DNA of 34,870 bases from Rhodobacter sp. GTDB taxonomy: Bacteria; Pseudomonadota; Alphaproteobacteria; Rhodobacterales; Rhodobacteraceae. A program made the translations under genes and the position numbers. Positions within the stretch are counted from its first letter, which is position 1; the number at the start of each line of letters is the position of its first letter. The notes beneath the pieces are model-generated. The model saw nothing but the letters and a program-made list of their open reading frames with translations. It searched no databases and was not told where the DNA came from. Where the stretch lies: assembly GCA_022824145.1 (NCBI GenBank), contig JAJEAY010000245.1:1-34870 (forward strand). Direction: 5' to 3'. Below are positions 16,782 through 25,410 of the stretch, in pieces.

Positions 16782-18888
16782 GTTCTCCTCCATTGGTCTG
16801 TGCGAATTCCTGTTCGTTCCGTTCGATACGCGACAGCAGTCCGAAATGAAACCTGTGTCCCAATATCAAGGCAAGCGCCGCGGCCAGCGCCGGAAGGGCG
16901 ATGGCCATGTTCGGGATCAGGATGGCAAGGCCGGTAATGGCGCGGGCAGCCCGTTCCGCGATGTTCAGCCGGTTCCTTTCGTGCCCTGCCAGCGAAGAGG
17001 TCAGCAGCCACATGGACACGGTGAAAGCAAAAACGATCCATGCCAGATCGCCCCATGATACCGTCGTGACGTCGATCATAGCTCTGGACCTTGGCAGCTC
17101 GCCGCCGAACCAGACAAAGAGCTCCTGCAGTTTGTAAAGGACCGCAGGATGGTAAACGAACACAAATGGAATGATGAAACCTGCCAATGAGAGCCTGGCA
17201 GCCTGGAATCCGGTACGTATGGGATCTGCCCCGGCTATAGGCGCCGCGGCAAAAGCCGCCAGTGCCACAGGAGGCGTCACCGTTGAGATGACGGCGAAAA
17301 ACACAACAAAGAGATGCAGCGTAAGCGGGGCCAGCCCAACAGCGTCAATCCCGGACGAAAGAGCGATCACGATGATGAAATAGGTGGCGCCCGGCGGGAG
17401 TCCCATTCCCAGCACGATGGCGCCCAAAGCAACCACGACCAATGCAACGGGCAGCGGCCCGTTTGCCAGCTGCGTCAGCAGCAGCGACAGCCGTCCGGAA
17501 AAGCCGGAGACCTGAATCAGCCCGACGATCAATCCGATTGCTGCCACGATTACAACGATGTTCGCGGCCATCCGGCCAGCGTTGACGAAAGCGCCGTATA
17601 TCCTGCTCCACGACCGAAAACCCGGGAAAAGGACCAGGGAGCAGGCGAAGGCAACCAGGAATCCATAGAATCCTGCCTTCAGGACCGATGGCTGAACGAA
17701 CAGGAAATAGCTCAAGGTGGCCAACGGGAGGACGAACACAAGGCATTGGATCAGTTCGCGGCGTGTGAGGCCTGGTCGGGACTCCCGGGGAAGCGGGCCG
17801 ATTCCCCGGCGGCGCGCCTCGAAGTACACGGTCAGGAAGGTGCCAAGATAGTAAAACACGGCAGGAACGATGGCTGCGATGACGATGTAGCGGTACTCAA
17901 GTCCGATTTGCCCCGCCACGAAAAAGGCGACAACACCAAGGACTGGCGGCATCACCTGGCCGCCTGTCGACGCGGCCGCCTCGACAGCGGCGGCGAAGCT
18001 GGGCCTGAATCCAGACTTCTTGATCACTGGAATGGTCATCACGCCGGTCGAAACGACGTTGGAAATCGCCGCTCCCGAAAGCGTGCCGAACAGGGCGGAT
18101 GATGCCACCGCCGCATGCGCGGCTCCGCCGGTGAAAACCCCGGTCAGACGGTTCGCGATTTTCATCAGCAGGTCGCCCGCGCCGCTCGCCATGAGAACCG
18201 CACCGAACACGATGAATATCAGGACATTGCCGGACACCACCTGCAGGGGCTGCCCGAACATGCCGCCTGTCTGCGACCAGAAGTTCAGCACCATGGAATT
18301 CATTGACTGGGCCAGGGTGCTGTCAGAACCGGCGAATATGCCGGTCCATCCCGGCAGGCGTCCGCGAACAAAGAAGTAAACCAGCCAGAACAGGCAGAAC
18401 CCGACGATGAAACCGCCGAAATTGCGCCAGGTCAGATAGAGCGCCAGAACAGTGGCTATGGCGAACAGGAAATAATCCAAGGTGCCTGCCCTCGGCAGCG
18501 CTCCGCCGTCAACGGCAAAGAGTATCACGATCCAGATCAGGAGCACTGCCGATGAAAGCGCTGCCAGCAACCAGTTGAGCCAGCTTCGGCGCATCGGCAG
18601 GAACAGGAACGTGGCAGCAAAGGACAGGAGAAGGGGCAGGCCGAGAATCATTCCGGTTGGCAGGATGACGGACCGTTCGAATTCCCGGAAACCGGCTCCG
18701 AGCCAGTGAGACCGGAGAAGCTGCCTCTGGTCCCGACGGGACAGATCCTCGAACCCCTGGGTCGTGGACTCGATGAACCACCGGACGAATTCGCTCATGG
18801 GTCCGGATGCCGCAAACATCAGGATGGTGAGGGCGAACAGGAATGCGACTATGTTGCCCGCGCGGATTTCCAGAGAGTCCCGGTTCAT
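16684..18888 (-). CDS. TRAP transporter fused permease (4TM/12TM, TAXI type)
   Basis: Sodium- or proton-driven secondary importer in the inner membrane, with the small (DctQ-like) and large (DctM-like) domains in one 734-residue chain. This form normally works with TAXI receptors. Family stretches in the large domain are FGAVLMASGAGDLLMKIA, the VSTGVMTIPVIKKSGF and AAAVEAAASTGGQVMPPVLGVVAFFVA transport-site region, LGMGLPPGATYF, and FFAVISTVTPPVALAAFAAAPIAGADP. About 16-18 hydrophobic segments are visible. The start is ATG 18888: it overlaps the stop of the metallo-hydrolase in ATGA form, and 54 further upstream codons are Arg/Gly-rich shadow sequence. Unusually, the frame runs 98 nt into the TAXI gene and ends in a polar Arg/Gly tail. 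The original stop may have been lost. Confidence 0.92.
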   Translation of the reverse strand: MNRDSLEIRAGNIVAFLFALTILMFAASGPMSEFVRWFIESTTQGFEDLSRRDQRQLLRSHWLGAGFREFERSVILPTGMILGLPLLLSFAATFLFLPMRRSWLNWLLAALSSAVLLIWIVILFAVDGGALPRAGTLDYFLFAIATVLALYLTWRNFGGFIVGFCLFWLVYFFVRGRLPGWTGIFAGSDSTLAQSMNSMVLNFWSQTGGMFGQPLQVVSGNVLIFIVFGAVLMASGAGDLLMKIANRLTGVFTGGAAHAAVASSALFGTLSGAAISNVVSTGVMTIPVIKKSGFRPSFAAAVEAAASTGGQVMPPVLGVVAFFVAGQIGLEYRYIVIAAIVPAVFYYLGTFLTVYFEARRRGIGPLPRESRPGLTRRELIQCLVFVLPLATLSYFLFVQPSVLKAGFYGFLVAFACSLVLFPGFRSWSRIYGAFVNAGRMAANIVVIVAAIGLIVGLIQVSGFSGRLSLLLTQLANGPLPVALVVVALGAIVLGMGLPPGATYFIIVIALSSGIDAVGLAPLTLHLFVVFFAVISTVTPPVALAAFAAAPIAGADPIRTGFQAARLSLAGFIIPFVFVYHPAVLYKLQELFVWFGGELPRSRAMIDVTTVSWGDLAWIVFAFTVSMWLLTSSLAGHERNRLNIAERAARAITGLAILIPNMAIALPALAAALALILGHRFHFGLLSRIERNEQEFAQTNGGEHARHYLGGLGRRFPWLRGRGRRPDPENGDNRS
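16784..16791 (-). promoter_or_regulatory. Ribosome-binding site of the TAXI gene, inside the permease coding region
   Basis: GGAGGAGA on the minus strand, just before ATG 16781 and about 100 bases inside the 3' end of the TRAP permease frame. The upstream ATG at 16793 overlaps this sequence, so it is unlikely to be the start. Confidence 0.65.
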
Positions 18889-20171
18889 TCCGGAATCCCC
18901 TTCCGCTTCAGCCTTGCGGCGTCCCAAAGGTAGGTGTTTCGCGCTGTCGCGTTGACTTCGGCATCGGCCAAGCGCTCCATCGCTTCCGCCTTCATCCTTT
19001 CGGCCGGCTCGCCCAGCGCAATCAGATGATCGCAGATCTCGAGCCGCCACTGAAGGTCATCGGTGGTTTCCGCCGCCCGCCAGAGAGCGTCGGATCCGCC
19101 CGCGAGGTGGGCGAGGTGGCGTGCCCGGGCGACCGTGGACAGAGTGCCGAGATGGGTTGGATTGCCATCATACCAGCCAAGCGTTCCGGCGGCGAACGCG
19201 CGCGCCGACCAGCTCGCTTTGCCATAGAACTCTCCCAGCCAGGGTCTGTCCGCAATTGAGTCCGGCAGAGCGACGGTGGCCGCGATGTCATCGACGGACA
19301 GGCCGGCGTCCATTCCGTCGGCTGTATGACGCATCACATGCAGGATTGCGGCGCGGGTGGTAACAAGCACTTCGCGGACGCTGTCCGCCCCGAATACGGG
19401 CATTGTGTGACCGGGGGCGAGAACGGATGCTCCAAGACCTTCTAGAAGGGAAAGGCTGTCGGCCCAGGCTGCGAAATCTCGGTAGGGCGTGCCGCGGATG
19501 GCATAGAGATTCGGAAACGCATGGTACCAGTTATCGCCGGGAAACAGGACCTGCGAGTCTGGCAGCCAGACCGCCATATGATCCGCCGTCTCCCCGGGAG
19601 CCATGATCAATCGCGCGCGGATTCCGTCGAGATCGATCTCGGTATCCCTGTCAAAAAGCCGATTCGGCGGTATGTGGCCGGCTCCCATGCCTTCCATAGG
19701 CCGGTCACCGGGGCCGCATCCCAAACTGACTCTCTGGTCCGGAGCGAGGCCGATGCCGAACTGTGCCTGTGTCCTCCGACCCAGCGCCTTGTGGGGAGCA
19801 ATGGCGTTTTCGTCCTGCCCTATCAGATCGGACTTGAAGCCGGCGCTGGCGAGAACCGGAATTTCGCGGCCCTCGGAGAACACGCTTGCGCCCGAAATGT
19901 GGTCGCGATGGCTGTGAGTGTATATGATTCGACCGACTGGCTTGCTGGACACCTGACGGAATTCGGCCAGCACGTTCTCCGCCGCTTTGGTGCTTTCGGA
20001 CGTGTCAATGACCGTGACCGTGTTCTCGCCTTCGATCATGTGCTGAGTCGATGCGGCGAAGCCGACCGCCGTCCAGACACCGGGGCATAGCTTGACCAGT
20101 GACTTTGCGAACTGGGTTTCGTTGTGGTGGAGCAGTGCCTGGTTTGCCAAGATAGGGTGTTCCTTCTCCAT
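18885..20171 (-). CDS. MBL-fold alkylsulfatase-type hydrolase (SdsA1/BDS1-like), no signal peptide
   Basis: Binuclear-zinc metallo-beta-lactamase-fold hydrolase of 428 residues, closest by eye to the alkyl sulfatase group. The metal motif is HSHRDH (86-91), GETADH at 192-197 and GDNWYHAFPNLYAIRGTPYRD at 211-231, the latter strongly typical of alkyl/aryl sulfatases. A distal GH is at 253-254. The region from about 265 to 400 is all-helical and resembles the alkylsulfatase dimerisation domain (PWLGEFYGKASWSARAFAAGTLGWYDGNPTHL). The C-terminal SCP2-like substrate domain of SdsA1 is missing, hence the shorter length (SdsA1 is about 650). No signal peptide is seen, so it should act in the cytoplasm on imported substrate. 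It is coupled to the TRAP permease by a 4-nt overlap. The exact substrate (a sulfate ester) is inferred. Confidence 0.85.
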   Translation of the reverse strand: MEKEHPILANQALLHHNETQFAKSLVKLCPGVWTAVGFAASTQHMIEGENTVTVIDTSESTKAAENVLAEFRQVSSKPVGRIIYTHSHRDHISGASVFSEGREIPVLASAGFKSDLIGQDENAIAPHKALGRRTQAQFGIGLAPDQRVSLGCGPGDRPMEGMGAGHIPPNRLFDRDTEIDLDGIRARLIMAPGETADHMAVWLPDSQVLFPGDNWYHAFPNLYAIRGTPYRDFAAWADSLSLLEGLGASVLAPGHTMPVFGADSVREVLVTTRAAILHVMRHTADGMDAGLSVDDIAATVALPDSIADRPWLGEFYGKASWSARAFAAGTLGWYDGNPTHLGTLSTVARARHLAHLAGGSDALWRAAETTDDLQWRLEICDHLIALGEPAERMKAEAMERLADAEVNATARNTYLWDAARLKRKGIPE

Positions 20172-20233
20172 TGCCGAAACGGTTCCCGAATTCCTTGGAG
20201 TCGGGTCAGCCGGCCTCGACAGCCGCTACAGGT

Positions 20234-20998
20234 TCACAACGCAAGGGAATCGCTTTCGGCCATAGCTCCCATTCCGCCATCGACGACGATGTCCTGACCT
20301 TTGATCCAACCGCTGTCAGGCGACGCCATGAACAGGATGACCTCCGCAATCTCGCCGGGAGTGCCGGGACGTCCGGCGCGCTTGAGATTCGCGGTCATCC
20401 TGTCACCGAAGGCTGCAGCGAAATCCGGCAGGATTCCGGTGTTAACGGCGGCGGGGCTGACGCTGTTCATCCGCAGGCCGCGCGCCGCGAGGCGCCCGGT
20501 TTCGCCGATGGTCATCATGATTATGGCTTCTTTGGACAGGCAGTAAGCCCGGGTCGCGTCAATGCCGCGCTCGGCGATGAAGCCACCCAGATTCTCCGGA
20601 TCAAGCGTGATCAGCGCCTTGACCTCCTCAAGATTGGCGCGCCACATCGCACCGGCGCGTGACGCTGTGTTCACGATGGCGGCGCCGGGCGCAAGTTTGT
20701 CCAGCATTCCGTCGAGGACGGTTCTGAGGCCAAAGAAATTGACCCTCAGGACCATCTCCTCCTGACCGCCTTTCGGGGGAAGCCCCGCATTGTTGATCAG
20801 TGCGTCGAAAGGACCGTCGGCGGCGTCGATGGCCGCACCGATCGAGTCGGGGTCGCTGAGGTCGGCCTCAATCCATCGATCCACGTTCTCTCCCGGATCG
20901 GAAATATCGATTGCCGTTACCTCGTGGCCGTCCCGTTTCAGCCGAAGAGCGATTTCGGCTCCGATTCCGGTCGCTGCTCCAGTCAGCGCAACACGCAT
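20234..20998 (-). CDS. Short-chain dehydrogenase/reductase, 3-alpha-hydroxysteroid dehydrogenase-like
   Basis: NAD(P)-dependent oxidoreductase of 254 residues. It has the cofactor loop TGAATGIG (6-13), an acidic residue after strand 2 (AIDISD, favouring NAD), NNAG (69-72) and catalytic residues near S113 (NTASRAG), with Y152 and K156 in AYCLSK. The late part reads RMNSVSPAAVNTGIL and ends with WIKGQDIVVDGGM. The compact N-terminus without a long second helix, and an insertion of about 30 residues between the catalytic Ser and Tyr, resemble the bacterial 3-alpha-hydroxysteroid dehydrogenase / coniferyl-alcohol dehydrogenase group more than FabG. It lies 62 bp upstream of the sulfatase-like gene on the same strand and may oxidise the alcohol released by it. 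The substrate is not shown by sequence. Confidence 0.85.
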   Translation of the reverse strand: MRVALTGAATGIGAEIALRLKRDGHEVTAIDISDPGENVDRWIEADLSDPDSIGAAIDAADGPFDALINNAGLPPKGGQEEMVLRVNFFGLRTVLDGMLDKLAPGAAIVNTASRAGAMWRANLEEVKALITLDPENLGGFIAERGIDATRAYCLSKEAIIMMTIGETGRLAARGLRMNSVSPAAVNTGILPDFAAAFGDRMTANLKRAGRPGTPGEIAEVILFMASPDSGWIKGQDIVVDGGMGAMAESDSLAL

Positions 20999-21521
20999 GT
21001 CAGTCGTCCTTTGCGATCCCTGCCGTCATTCCGGCGCTGATATGCTCCACTCAATCCTTCGGCTTCACGGCATTCAATGCGGTTCGATTCCCGATCCTGG
21101 CCGATCTGCGGCTGGACGCTGAAATCATTGCACAATGCAATCTCGGTATATTGGGAATCAATCCATTCACAAGCGCCCGCCTTTGATTCCTGAACCTTCC
21201 CGTGGCTTGGCGGGTGCGGACTGACATCGGAAGGCGGAATATGGAAGGATCGACTGTCTGCTCAGGGTTCGGATTCTCTTCGTCTGTCTGCGTGACCATC
21301 CCCGACACATCCTTGCCGTTCCGACTCACGGGTTCTGGGTGGACGTTTTTTTGTACCGCGTACGTTGTGCTGACACCCCCGAAACGTGCGCGGATGCGTT
21401 CGCGCGGCTCTTCCCCCATGATTGCGCGGATGCCGGTCCGATGCCGGAATTCTTCAGGGGGAATGACTGGAAGGATTTGCGCTCTGCCTCCGTTGCGGGC
21501 TGCTCCATTGCGGAGAACCGA
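20999..21521. other. Gap between ilvE and the SDR operon
   Basis: About 520 bp. A minus-strand frame (21051-21419) is open but gives no family resemblance. A tRNA-like T-loop sequence near 21080 has no pairing arms (see rejected items). The promoter of the SDR-sulfatase-TRAP operon should be at the left end of this stretch; none stands out. Confidence 0.4.
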
Positions 21522-22385
21522 TCAGCGTCCGGACAGGGCCCAGTCCCAATAGAGCTCGCGCACACGTCGCGTTACCGGGCCGACCTGGTAGCTGTTTCCG
21601 TCGAATTCAGTAACTGGCGTGACCTTCATCATATTGCCAGACATGAAGACTTCATCAGCACTTCGGAAGTCTTCGAAGGTGAGGACCGATTCATGAACTG
21701 TCGAGCCGTCAATCCTGAGATTCGATATGTGCCTGGAGCGGGTGATTCCAGCAAGGAACGTTCCGTTCGCGATTGGAGTGAAGACCTCTCCGTCCCTGAC
21801 CATGAACACGTTGGCTGTCGCGGTCTCTGCCACGTTGCCCATCGCGTCTGTGACGAGTGCGTTGTCGTATCCTTTGGACCGCGCTTCGGCCAGCATTCGC
21901 GCGTTGTTCGGATAGAGGCATCCTGCCTTGGCGTTCACGACGGAATCCTCCAGAACGGGACGCCGGAATCTCGTTGTCGTCAGCCGGGCCGTAGCATTGG
22001 GTGGCGCCATTGGAATCTCTTCCAGGCAGATGGAGAACCCTGTGGAGCCGTACTTCGGCACAACGGCCAGGTCTGTCCCTTCAAGAGCCCAATACATCGG
22101 TCGGATATAGACAGAGGTGTCTTTGGAATAGTGTTCCAACCCTTCCCAGACGAGTTCCACCATTTTCTCGGGGCTGACGGTTGGCTTGATCATCAGCGCT
22201 TCGGCTGACCTGTTTACCCTTGCGCAATGCGCTTCCAGATCAGGCGCCACGCCCTGTGAGTAGCGGGCGCCGTCAAATACGGACGAGCCCAGCCATGCTC
22301 CGTGGTCCGCCGCGCGCAGAACCATCATGTCGCCCTTATGCCATTTCCCCTCGAAATAGGTTTGGATATTCGATCCGGTTGCCAT
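21522..22385 (-). CDS. ilvE: Branched-chain amino-acid aminotransferase (class IV)
   Basis: PLP-dependent fold-type IV transaminase making leucine, isoleucine and valine from their keto acids with glutamate as donor. The 287-residue protein shows the internal aldimine lysine K153 in NAKAGCLYPNN, YIRPMYWALEG (substrate and phosphate contacts), the VAETATANVFMV signature, GTFLAGITRS and FMSGNMMKVTPV near the end. Conserved SSVFDGARYSQG follows the N-terminus. AGGAG is 7 bases before the ATG. It is a single-gene unit here with gene-free sequence on both sides. A D-amino-acid transaminase is unlikely given the GLEHY-PMYWAL segment and length. Confidence 0.92.
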   Translation of the reverse strand: MATGSNIQTYFEGKWHKGDMMVLRAADHGAWLGSSVFDGARYSQGVAPDLEAHCARVNRSAEALMIKPTVSPEKMVELVWEGLEHYSKDTSVYIRPMYWALEGTDLAVVPKYGSTGFSICLEEIPMAPPNATARLTTTRFRRPVLEDSVVNAKAGCLYPNNARMLAEARSKGYDNALVTDAMGNVAETATANVFMVRDGEVFTPIANGTFLAGITRSRHISNLRIDGSTVHESVLTFEDFRSADEVFMSGNMMKVTPVTEFDGNSYQVGPVTRRVRELYWDWALSGR

Positions 22386-22750
22386 GCCGCACTCCTTATT
22401 GATGAGCCGAGATTATGTGCCCGGCCCGGAAAGTTCCAGTTGCCGTAACGGACTCCGGCGCCGTGGGTCAATGATTGGACGGCGGAATCCGCGTCTTTGG
22501 ATCGAATTCGTCCAACCCGTGGTCCGTAACGCCTCAGGGACGGATATTTCCAGAACGTTACGTTTGTTCAAGGCTGGATCCAGACAGATCCAGCCAATTG
22601 AGCCGCTCGTTCTGAAGGAACGGAATTTACACCTTAAGGAAACCCGGAATTCGCCGTGTAGGGTAGGTGGTCTCCACGCTATTGCGATTCGTCAATGCCA
22701 ATCGATGAACAGCCGAAGCCACCGGGGCGGTAATGGAGACGCAACCCGAG
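22386..22750. other. Gap between the GH4 gene and ilvE
   Basis: About 365 bp with no open frame longer than a shadow. It should contain the ilvE promoter and the GH4 terminator, but I identified neither. Confidence 0.4.
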
Positions 22751-24103
22751 CTAACCCTTTGTCCAGCCTGGCAGCCAGTCACCATGAGCTTTGATCAATT
22801 CATCCACCAGGTTCTGGATCTGGCCAAGATCAAGCTCGGCGGCGGTGTGCGGATCCATCATAGCCGCATGGTGGATATGGTCACGGTTCTCCGACAGTAG
22901 CGCGGCGACGGTCAGTTCCTGAACATTTATGTTGGTTCGCATGAGAGCGGAAAGCTGCGGGGGCAGTGCGCCGACATAGGTCGGCTGAATGCCGCTACGG
23001 TCCACCAGGCACGGCACCTCGACCGCACATCCCTCCGGAAGTGACGTAATCAGTCCGGCATTCGGGACGTTTCCGTAGATCACGGAAGGTTGGCCGGTCC
23101 AGACCGAATTAACTATGTCGGCAGCGTATTCCCGGCTTTCCTTGATTTCGATCATGTCTGCGCTCCGGTACTCTTCCGCCTGGATCTTCCAGCACTCCAT
23201 CTGTTCGATGCAGCGCTCGGGATATTCATCCAGCGGAATACCGAAGCTCTCGATGAGGTCGGGTCTGTCGCGCTTGATGAACCAGGGAACATATTCGGCG
23301 AAATGTTCCGAGCTTTCCGTTACGAAGTAGCCCAGCCGCTTCATGACCTCGTAGCGCACCCTGTTCGGGCACCGTCGATTCAGGATCGGCGGCTTAGGAA
23401 ACCGGCCTTCGGAATAGCCTTGGCGAAGAACGGGATACAGATCACGGTGACTTCCGTCCTCCATGATCTCCTCGAGCGTCAGGTAGAATGCCATGTGGTT
23501 TATTCCCGCACAGCGATAGTGGATGCGTTGGGGCGGGATACCGAGATCGTGGGCCAGTTCCTCCACTGTTCCCTGTACGGAATGGCACAGCCCAACCTGC
23601 CTGATTTCGGGAAATCTCGCCGAAGTCGCCCAAGTGTTGATGGCCATAGGATTCACATACTGCAGCAGCAGCGCGTCCGGGCAGACCGCGCGCATGTTCT
23701 CGCAGACGGCCCACAGGTGCGGCACCGTGCGCAGGCCACGCATGATGCCGCCGACCCCAAGCGTGTCCGCGATTGTCTGGCGCAGGCCGAATTTCTTTGG
23801 AATCTCGAAATCCGTCACCGTGCAGGGCTCGTAACCGCCGATCTGGAACGCAACGATGACGAAATCCGCGCCGTCGAGCGCGTCCCGCTGGTCCTCATGG
23901 GAGCTCACGACGGCGGGAACGTCCAGCGTTGACACGAGTTTCCGGGCCAACGCCTCGGATTCCGCAAGACGCATCGAATCAATGTCCATCAGCGCCAGGT
24001 GCGTGCCCGACAGCGCTTCTCTCTGGAGCAGGTCACCGACTATGTTCTTCATGAACACCGTTGATCCTGCGCCGATGAACGCAACCTTTGGATACGGGGA
24101 CAT
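22751..24103 (-). CDS. Glycoside hydrolase family 4 protein, alpha-galactosidase (MelA)-like
   Basis: GH4 enzymes cleave glycosides by an unusual NAD- and Mn-dependent oxidation-elimination route in the cytoplasm. In the 450-residue product the Rossmann loop is VAFIGAGSTVF (7-17), followed by LALMDID (NAD-ribose Asp) and FVIVAFQIGG. C173 and H174 (GLCHSVQGT) and H203 (AGINHMA) match the metal-binding Cys and His of the family. QYVNPMAINTWA is the usual substrate and NAD segment. QTIADTLGVGGIMRGLRTVP is characteristic of the alpha-galactosidase/alpha-glucuronidase branch rather than 6-phospho-glucosidases. Galactosidase versus glucuronidase is not settled. No sugar transporter or regulator is adjacent, so it is an orphan gene here. 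No strong ribosome-binding site was seen. Confidence 0.9.
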   Translation of the reverse strand: MSPYPKVAFIGAGSTVFMKNIVGDLLQREALSGTHLALMDIDSMRLAESEALARKLVSTLDVPAVVSSHEDQRDALDGADFVIVAFQIGGYEPCTVTDFEIPKKFGLRQTIADTLGVGGIMRGLRTVPHLWAVCENMRAVCPDALLLQYVNPMAINTWATSARFPEIRQVGLCHSVQGTVEELAHDLGIPPQRIHYRCAGINHMAFYLTLEEIMEDGSHRDLYPVLRQGYSEGRFPKPPILNRRCPNRVRYEVMKRLGYFVTESSEHFAEYVPWFIKRDRPDLIESFGIPLDEYPERCIEQMECWKIQAEEYRSADMIEIKESREYAADIVNSVWTGQPSVIYGNVPNAGLITSLPEGCAVEVPCLVDRSGIQPTYVGALPPQLSALMRTNINVQELTVAALLSENRDHIHHAAMMDPHTAAELDLGQIQNLVDELIKAHGDWLPGWTKG

Positions 24104-24603
24104 TTCTGCAGGTGCTCCATTGTCAAAAGGGGTCGCGCCGGAACCGGTTCTCGGCTGCGGCCGGGTCGGTCTAGTTCACGAAGCGGCGTCAGGCTACTGG
24201 AATTTTCGGAACTGTTCCTGAATTCTGTTCGTGGCAGGACGGTGGCATCAACATGGCCGCACTGGAGCATCCGATACGCGTCGGTTCGCCGTGGGATGCA
24301 ACGGCGATTATCCAGACCTGCCCCTTCCGAATCAGGAGAAATCTCGGCGCCAGCGGTCATTCAGGGTGATGTCGCTTGCGCCTTCAGCCTTCGGAAGGAT
24401 TTAGAGTCGGCGTTCGGGTGTGGCGCCTGCCCTCACATCGCTACGGGTGCGCGGATCCCATTCTCAGTGTTGCAGAGCCCCGTCGCTTTCCGACTTCCCG
24501 AACAAAAATGGCGAAATACTGATCGCAGGCATTGCGCCGCGGCACACGCTACCGTGACTGGCGGTAAAGACCGACCTCCGTCAGATCATGGCAGGCCAGC
24601 GGA
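24104..24603. other. Gene-free stretch between the GH4 gene and the lpd remnant
   Basis: About 500 bp. It may contain the eroded 5' part of the lipoamide dehydrogenase gene that follows, but I could not find the FAD-binding GxGxxG or the redox-active CxxxxC segment in any plus-strand frame. The GH4 promoter should be at the left edge. Confidence 0.4.
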
Positions 24604-25407
24604 GTGATCATGAGGTCAGGCACCGGGCTCTGTTTGCTGGAGGAGTTCGTTCAGAAGTTCCGTTATGCCGAACCATATGGATCTTCCGGTACCGGCTGTC
24701 GTCAAGCCGAACCGATCGCGTTGTGCAGACACAAGAGTTTCACTTCGTGCGACGCATCGACTTCGATCCTGAAGCGCGACATATCGCGGATTCCAGCGAA
24801 TGCGTCATTGTGCAGTCTGGACGTAACGATTGTGCGAACATATTCCTCCCGCCAGCCTGTCAAGGAAACAGGCATGGCGTTGCCATTCGGGTCGGAAACG
24901 CCGAAAGCGGATTAACGGGACGCTTGCAGCCCGCTTTTCTGCGACGTCAAGAACATCGGTTCGGCCACCTGCGCCGGATCGTGCTCAGAGGGGGGCGGAA
25001 ATTTGCAAATCAGTGTCCCCGAAACCGGCGATCTCAGAGATTTGCCGGCGGCCAGCATCCATTCGGCGCTGGGCGGAACCGAGGCCAAGGCAAAAAGCAT
25101 CAAGGTCGGCAAAGGGTCGTTCCTTTGGGCTGCATCTGGCAGATCGCTCTCATTCGGCCGCTCGGAAGGCATCACCAGACTGATCTTCGATGAAGCGGAC
25201 GGCCGCATAATCCGCAGGGGTGTCTTCGGTTCGACCGCTGGTGGTCCCATCTCAGGAGTGGCATTGGCTGCGGAGACGGGTGCTGACACGGTCGACCGTG
25301 GCCACGCCATCCATTCCCAACCGACGCTGAGCGAAGCGGCGAATTTCGCAGCAGAAACGATTGAATGCACGATCGCTGACCCCATGCCACCGAAGAGGAG
25401 AGACTGA
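24604..25407 (+). pseudogene. lpd: Decayed dihydrolipoamide dehydrogenase gene (E3 subunit)
   Basis: From about 25078 to the TGA at 25405-25407 the frame follows the dimerisation domain of E. coli-type lipoamide dehydrogenase almost residue by residue. It reads TEAKAK, then FLWAASGRSL, GITRLIFDEADGRII, AETGAD, IHSQPTLSE, AAETIECTIADPMPPK. Intact enzymes have HAHPTLxE, whose second His is the catalytic base; here it is Gln, so the fragment cannot be active. The same frame upstream (24604-24912) is weakly colinear with the middle of the protein (GCRQAEPIAL, DASTSIL, SLDVTIV) but is closed by TAA at 24913-24915. The FAD-binding N-terminus is not found. Intact Lpd is about 470 residues. The last bases hold the pntA ribosome-binding site, which may explain why the 3' end is best kept. 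Confidence 0.7.
25395..25402 (+). promoter_or_regulatory. Ribosome-binding site of pntA inside the lpd remnant
   Basis: GAGGAGAG lies 8 bases before the pntA ATG (25411) and overlaps the last codons of the lipoamide dehydrogenase remnant, whose stop is 3 bases before that ATG. Confidence 0.6.
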
Positions 25408-25410
25408 GCG

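Noticed and set aside
21080-21093. GGTTCGATTCCCG resembling a tRNA T-loop
   Set aside because: The flanking bases do not form a five-pair T stem, and no anticodon or acceptor arm can be built upstream or downstream.
24120-24125. TTGACA on the minus strand just upstream of the GH4 gene
   Set aside because: Only about 17 bases before the start codon, leaving no room for a -10 and transcript start.
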